Shown: positions 6,168 through 7,722 of the stretch, in pieces
Numbering within the stretch: the first letter of the stretch is position 1
Layout of the letters: each line of letters opens with the position of its first letter
NCBI GenBank assembly: GCA_023457615.1
Contig: JAEWKY010000278.1
Span: 1 to 7,722, forward strand
Source of the DNA: Actinomycetes bacterium
GTDB taxonomy: Bacteria; Actinomycetota; Actinomycetes; Actinomycetales; Microbacteriaceae
Reading direction: 5' to 3'
Length of the DNA stretch: 7,722 bases
The notes under the pieces: generated by a model
Database searches by the model: none
Told to the model about the DNA's origin: nothing
The model's input: only the letters and a program-made list of their open reading frames with translations
Program-made: the position numbers and the translations under genes

Positions 6168-7722
6168 GTGAACCCGACGACGCACCCGGAGCGCCGTGTC
6201 CGCTGGCTCGCCGCCGCGGTCGGAGTGTTCCTGACCGCCACCACCATCCTCGTCGCGTCCCCTGCCGAAGCCGTCGGCTCCGTCACCGTGAGCGGACGCG
6301 TGTTCCTCGGGGACTCAGCCCACCCGGCCGGTCTCGGGGAGGTCGGCATCTCTTTCCGGACGGGGTCGCCGTCCAACCCCTCCGAGAACAGCATCTCCAC
6401 ATACACGGACGCCAACGGCCGCTACTCGGGTGAGCTGCCGACCGGGACGTATTACGCCGTACGCTTTCACTACCTCGGTTCCGGCAGCTTCGTCGACGCG
6501 GTGACGGGGGCCGACAGCGATCCAAGATGGCCCACGTTGACGCCCGCGACGACGAACGTCTCGGGCGTCGACGCGACCCTCGCCGTCGGGGGGATCCTCT
6601 CAGGGCGCATCCTCACCCCCGATGGCAGGCCGGTCGCCGAGGGCGAGGCCGAAGTCGTCGTTCGACTCTTCGGCGACCCGATGTCACCTAAACCAACCCA
6701 GTTCTTCGGACCGGCCCTCACCGCCGCCGACGGGACGTGGGAAGTACGAAGCCTGCCTGCCGGTAATTTCGGGGTCGAGTACGCCCGAATGGACTATGGG
6801 GGGCCGGACTATCCCACCAAGTACGGCGAGACGGCTCTCGGAACCGGGGAGACGAGCATCGTGATCGCCTCCGGAGAGCAGCGCCACCTCGGCGATGCAC
6901 GGATCGTCGATCGCGCCGACCTCGACGGCACGATCGTCTGCGACCCGTGCGGCGACGCCCTCAGCGGTGGTGTCGGGCTGGAAGGTCGCCTCGACCCCGC
7001 ATCGGAGTGGCACCCCGTCCGCAGCTATCCGATCGACCGCTTCAACGGACGATTCAGCTTTCGCTACCTCCACCCCGACATCGAGTACCGGCTCACCTAC
7101 AGGTACAACGGGATCGAGGGCTGGTCGGCACCACCGACCGCCCCGATCATCCTGCGCGCCGGTGAGTACGTGAGATATCCCGACATCCGAGTTCGACAGA
7201 GCCCGCTTGCTCCGATCAACAACTGGTCTCCGGACGTCGAGGGGTCGGGCTCGGTCGGCCGCGACCTGACGACCACACTCGGAACCTGGAACGGCTGGCC
7301 CTCGCCGACGACCAGCGTTCGCTGGCTTCGGTGCTCCGCGCCGTTGAGTGGCGTGGCCGCGACCATTCCCTCCGGCTGCGCGGTCATCAGCGGCGCGACC
7401 GCGACGAATTACCGCGTCACCGCCGCGGACCGCGGCTACCACCTGGGCACGGCCGTCACGGCCGTCAACGCCTCGGGAAAGCTGACGGCCGTCTCGACCA
7501 ACTCGATCGAGGTCTTCGCCGCGACCCCCGTCAATCGGACGGCACCCGTCGTGTACGGGGACTCGGCGGTAGGTTCCACCTGGGTCGTGAGCACGGGCAC
7601 CTGGTCGGGCAGCCCGACCCCGACGATCCTGCAAGCCTGGCTGCGCTGCAACAAGCCACTCACCATCACCTACCAAGTCGTCCCCGCGAGCTGCATCGCC
7701 ATCCCGGGCGCCAACGGCACCA
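6168..7722 (+). CDS. Secreted multidomain surface protein, C-terminus beyond window
   Basis: The frame from GTG 6168 is open to the window end (518 complete codons, no stop), so the protein is larger than shown. The start is set by the strong ribosome site and by a Sec signal peptide: charged stretch ERRVR (8-12), hydrophobic core about 14-30, likely cleavage after A33-E34-A35. Next come beta-sandwich domains of the carboxypeptidase-regulatory or CnaB-like type: about 38-138 (SGRV...TDANGRYSGELPTGTYYAV), about 139-248 (SGRILTPDGRPVAEG...AADGTWEVRSLPAGNFGVEY), and a weaker one at about 249-345 with a CDPC motif (258-261). From 354 two repeats of about 105 residues begin, each with GTW-[NS]-G and a WLRC block, common in actinobacterial surface proteins. 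No enzyme motif is visible. A structural, adhesive or wall-associated role is inferred; any LPXTG or membrane anchor would lie outside the window. Codon use (AGA, TTG, AAA, CCA, GTA, AAT) is looser than in the three genes before it. Confidence 0.88.
   Translation, partial: MNPTTHPERRVRWLAAAVGVFLTATTILVASPAEAVGSVTVSGRVFLGDSAHPAGLGEVGISFRTGSPSNPSENSISTYTDANGRYSGELPTGTYYAVRFHYLGSGSFVDAVTGADSDPRWPTLTPATTNVSGVDATLAVGGILSGRILTPDGRPVAEGEAEVVVRLFGDPMSPKPTQFFGPALTAADGTWEVRSLPAGNFGVEYARMDYGGPDYPTKYGETALGTGETSIVIASGEQRHLGDARIVDRADLDGTIVCDPCGDALSGGVGLEGRLDPASEWHPVRSYPIDRFNGRFSFRYLHPDIEYRLTYRYNGIEGWSAPPTAPIILRAGEYVRYPDIRVRQSPLAPINNWSPDVEGSGSVGRDLTTTLGTWNGWPSPTTSVRWLRCSAPLSGVAATIPSGCAVISGATATNYRVTAADRGYHLGTAVTAVNASGKLTAVSTNSIEVFAATPVNRTAPVVYGDSAVGSTWVVSTGTWSGSPTPTILQAWLRCNKPLTITYQVVPASCIAIPGANGT
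7227..7722 (+). repeat. Protein-level repeats, GTW-WLRC domains (second cut)
   Basis: Unit 1 spans 7227-7541 (residues 354-458) and unit 2 starts at 7542 (residue 459) and is cut by the window end. Matching landmarks are 105 residues apart: GTWNGWPSPT at 372-381 with GTWSGSPTPT at 477-486, and WLRC at 386-389 with WLRC at 491-494. Each has a second Cys 15 positions after the first (C404, C509), followed by an ISGAT or IPGAN segment. The DNA is only loosely similar, so the duplication is old. More units probably follow. Confidence 0.75.

Noticed and set aside
5159..6415. Minus-strand open frame opposite nei
   Set aside because: It is antisense to a glycosylase with all catalytic residues in place, and shows no domain of its own.
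6684..7676. Minus-strand open frame of 330 codons opposite the surface-protein gene
   Set aside because: The + strand has a strong ribosome site, a signal peptide, repeated domains and no stop; the antisense product looks like compositional noise.

Overview
The window comes from a very GC-rich actinobacterial chromosome, most likely a member of the Microbacteriaceae. The reasons are the GC-saturated codon usage, the mycobacterial-type full-length Lhr helicase followed by a Nei-type glycosylase, and an actinobacterial surface protein with GTWSG-P-TPT...WLRC repeats. The family-level placement is an inference; no 16S rRNA or other marker is present.

Layout, all on the + strand: (1) 1-102 is upstream sequence holding the Shine-Dalgarno site of the first gene. 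(2) 103-4716 encodes a complete Lhr superfamily 2 helicase of 1537 residues. It carries an odd low-complexity segment in its middle, encoded by a palindromic patch of rare codons. (3) 4713-5318 encodes an exported or membrane-anchored staphylococcal-nuclease-like (SNase) enzyme, overlapping lhr by four bases (GTGA). (4) 5321-6100 encodes an Fpg/Nei-family DNA glycosylase/AP lyase, starting two bases after the nuclease stop. (5) 6101-6167 is a short intergenic region with a possible extended -10 promoter and a strong ribosome binding site. (6) 6168 to the window end encodes the N-terminal 518 residues of a secreted, multidomain beta-sandwich surface protein; the gene runs off the window without a stop.

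The first three genes are packed like one transcription unit. Lhr and Nei are neighbours in Mycobacterium tuberculosis too (Rv3296 and Rv3297), and both act on damaged DNA, so this is a conserved repair pair with an SNase gene wedged between them. The nuclease has an N-terminal hydrophobic segment and probably acts outside the cytoplasm, so its place in a repair operon is not explained. The last gene appears to be a separate unit with visibly more relaxed codon usage.

No tRNA, rRNA, CRISPR array, insertion sequence or clear intrinsic terminator was seen. The most unusual items are the repeat-like insert inside lhr (about 2026-2103) and the lhr-SNase-nei arrangement. Neither amounts to a clearly new system on sequence alone.
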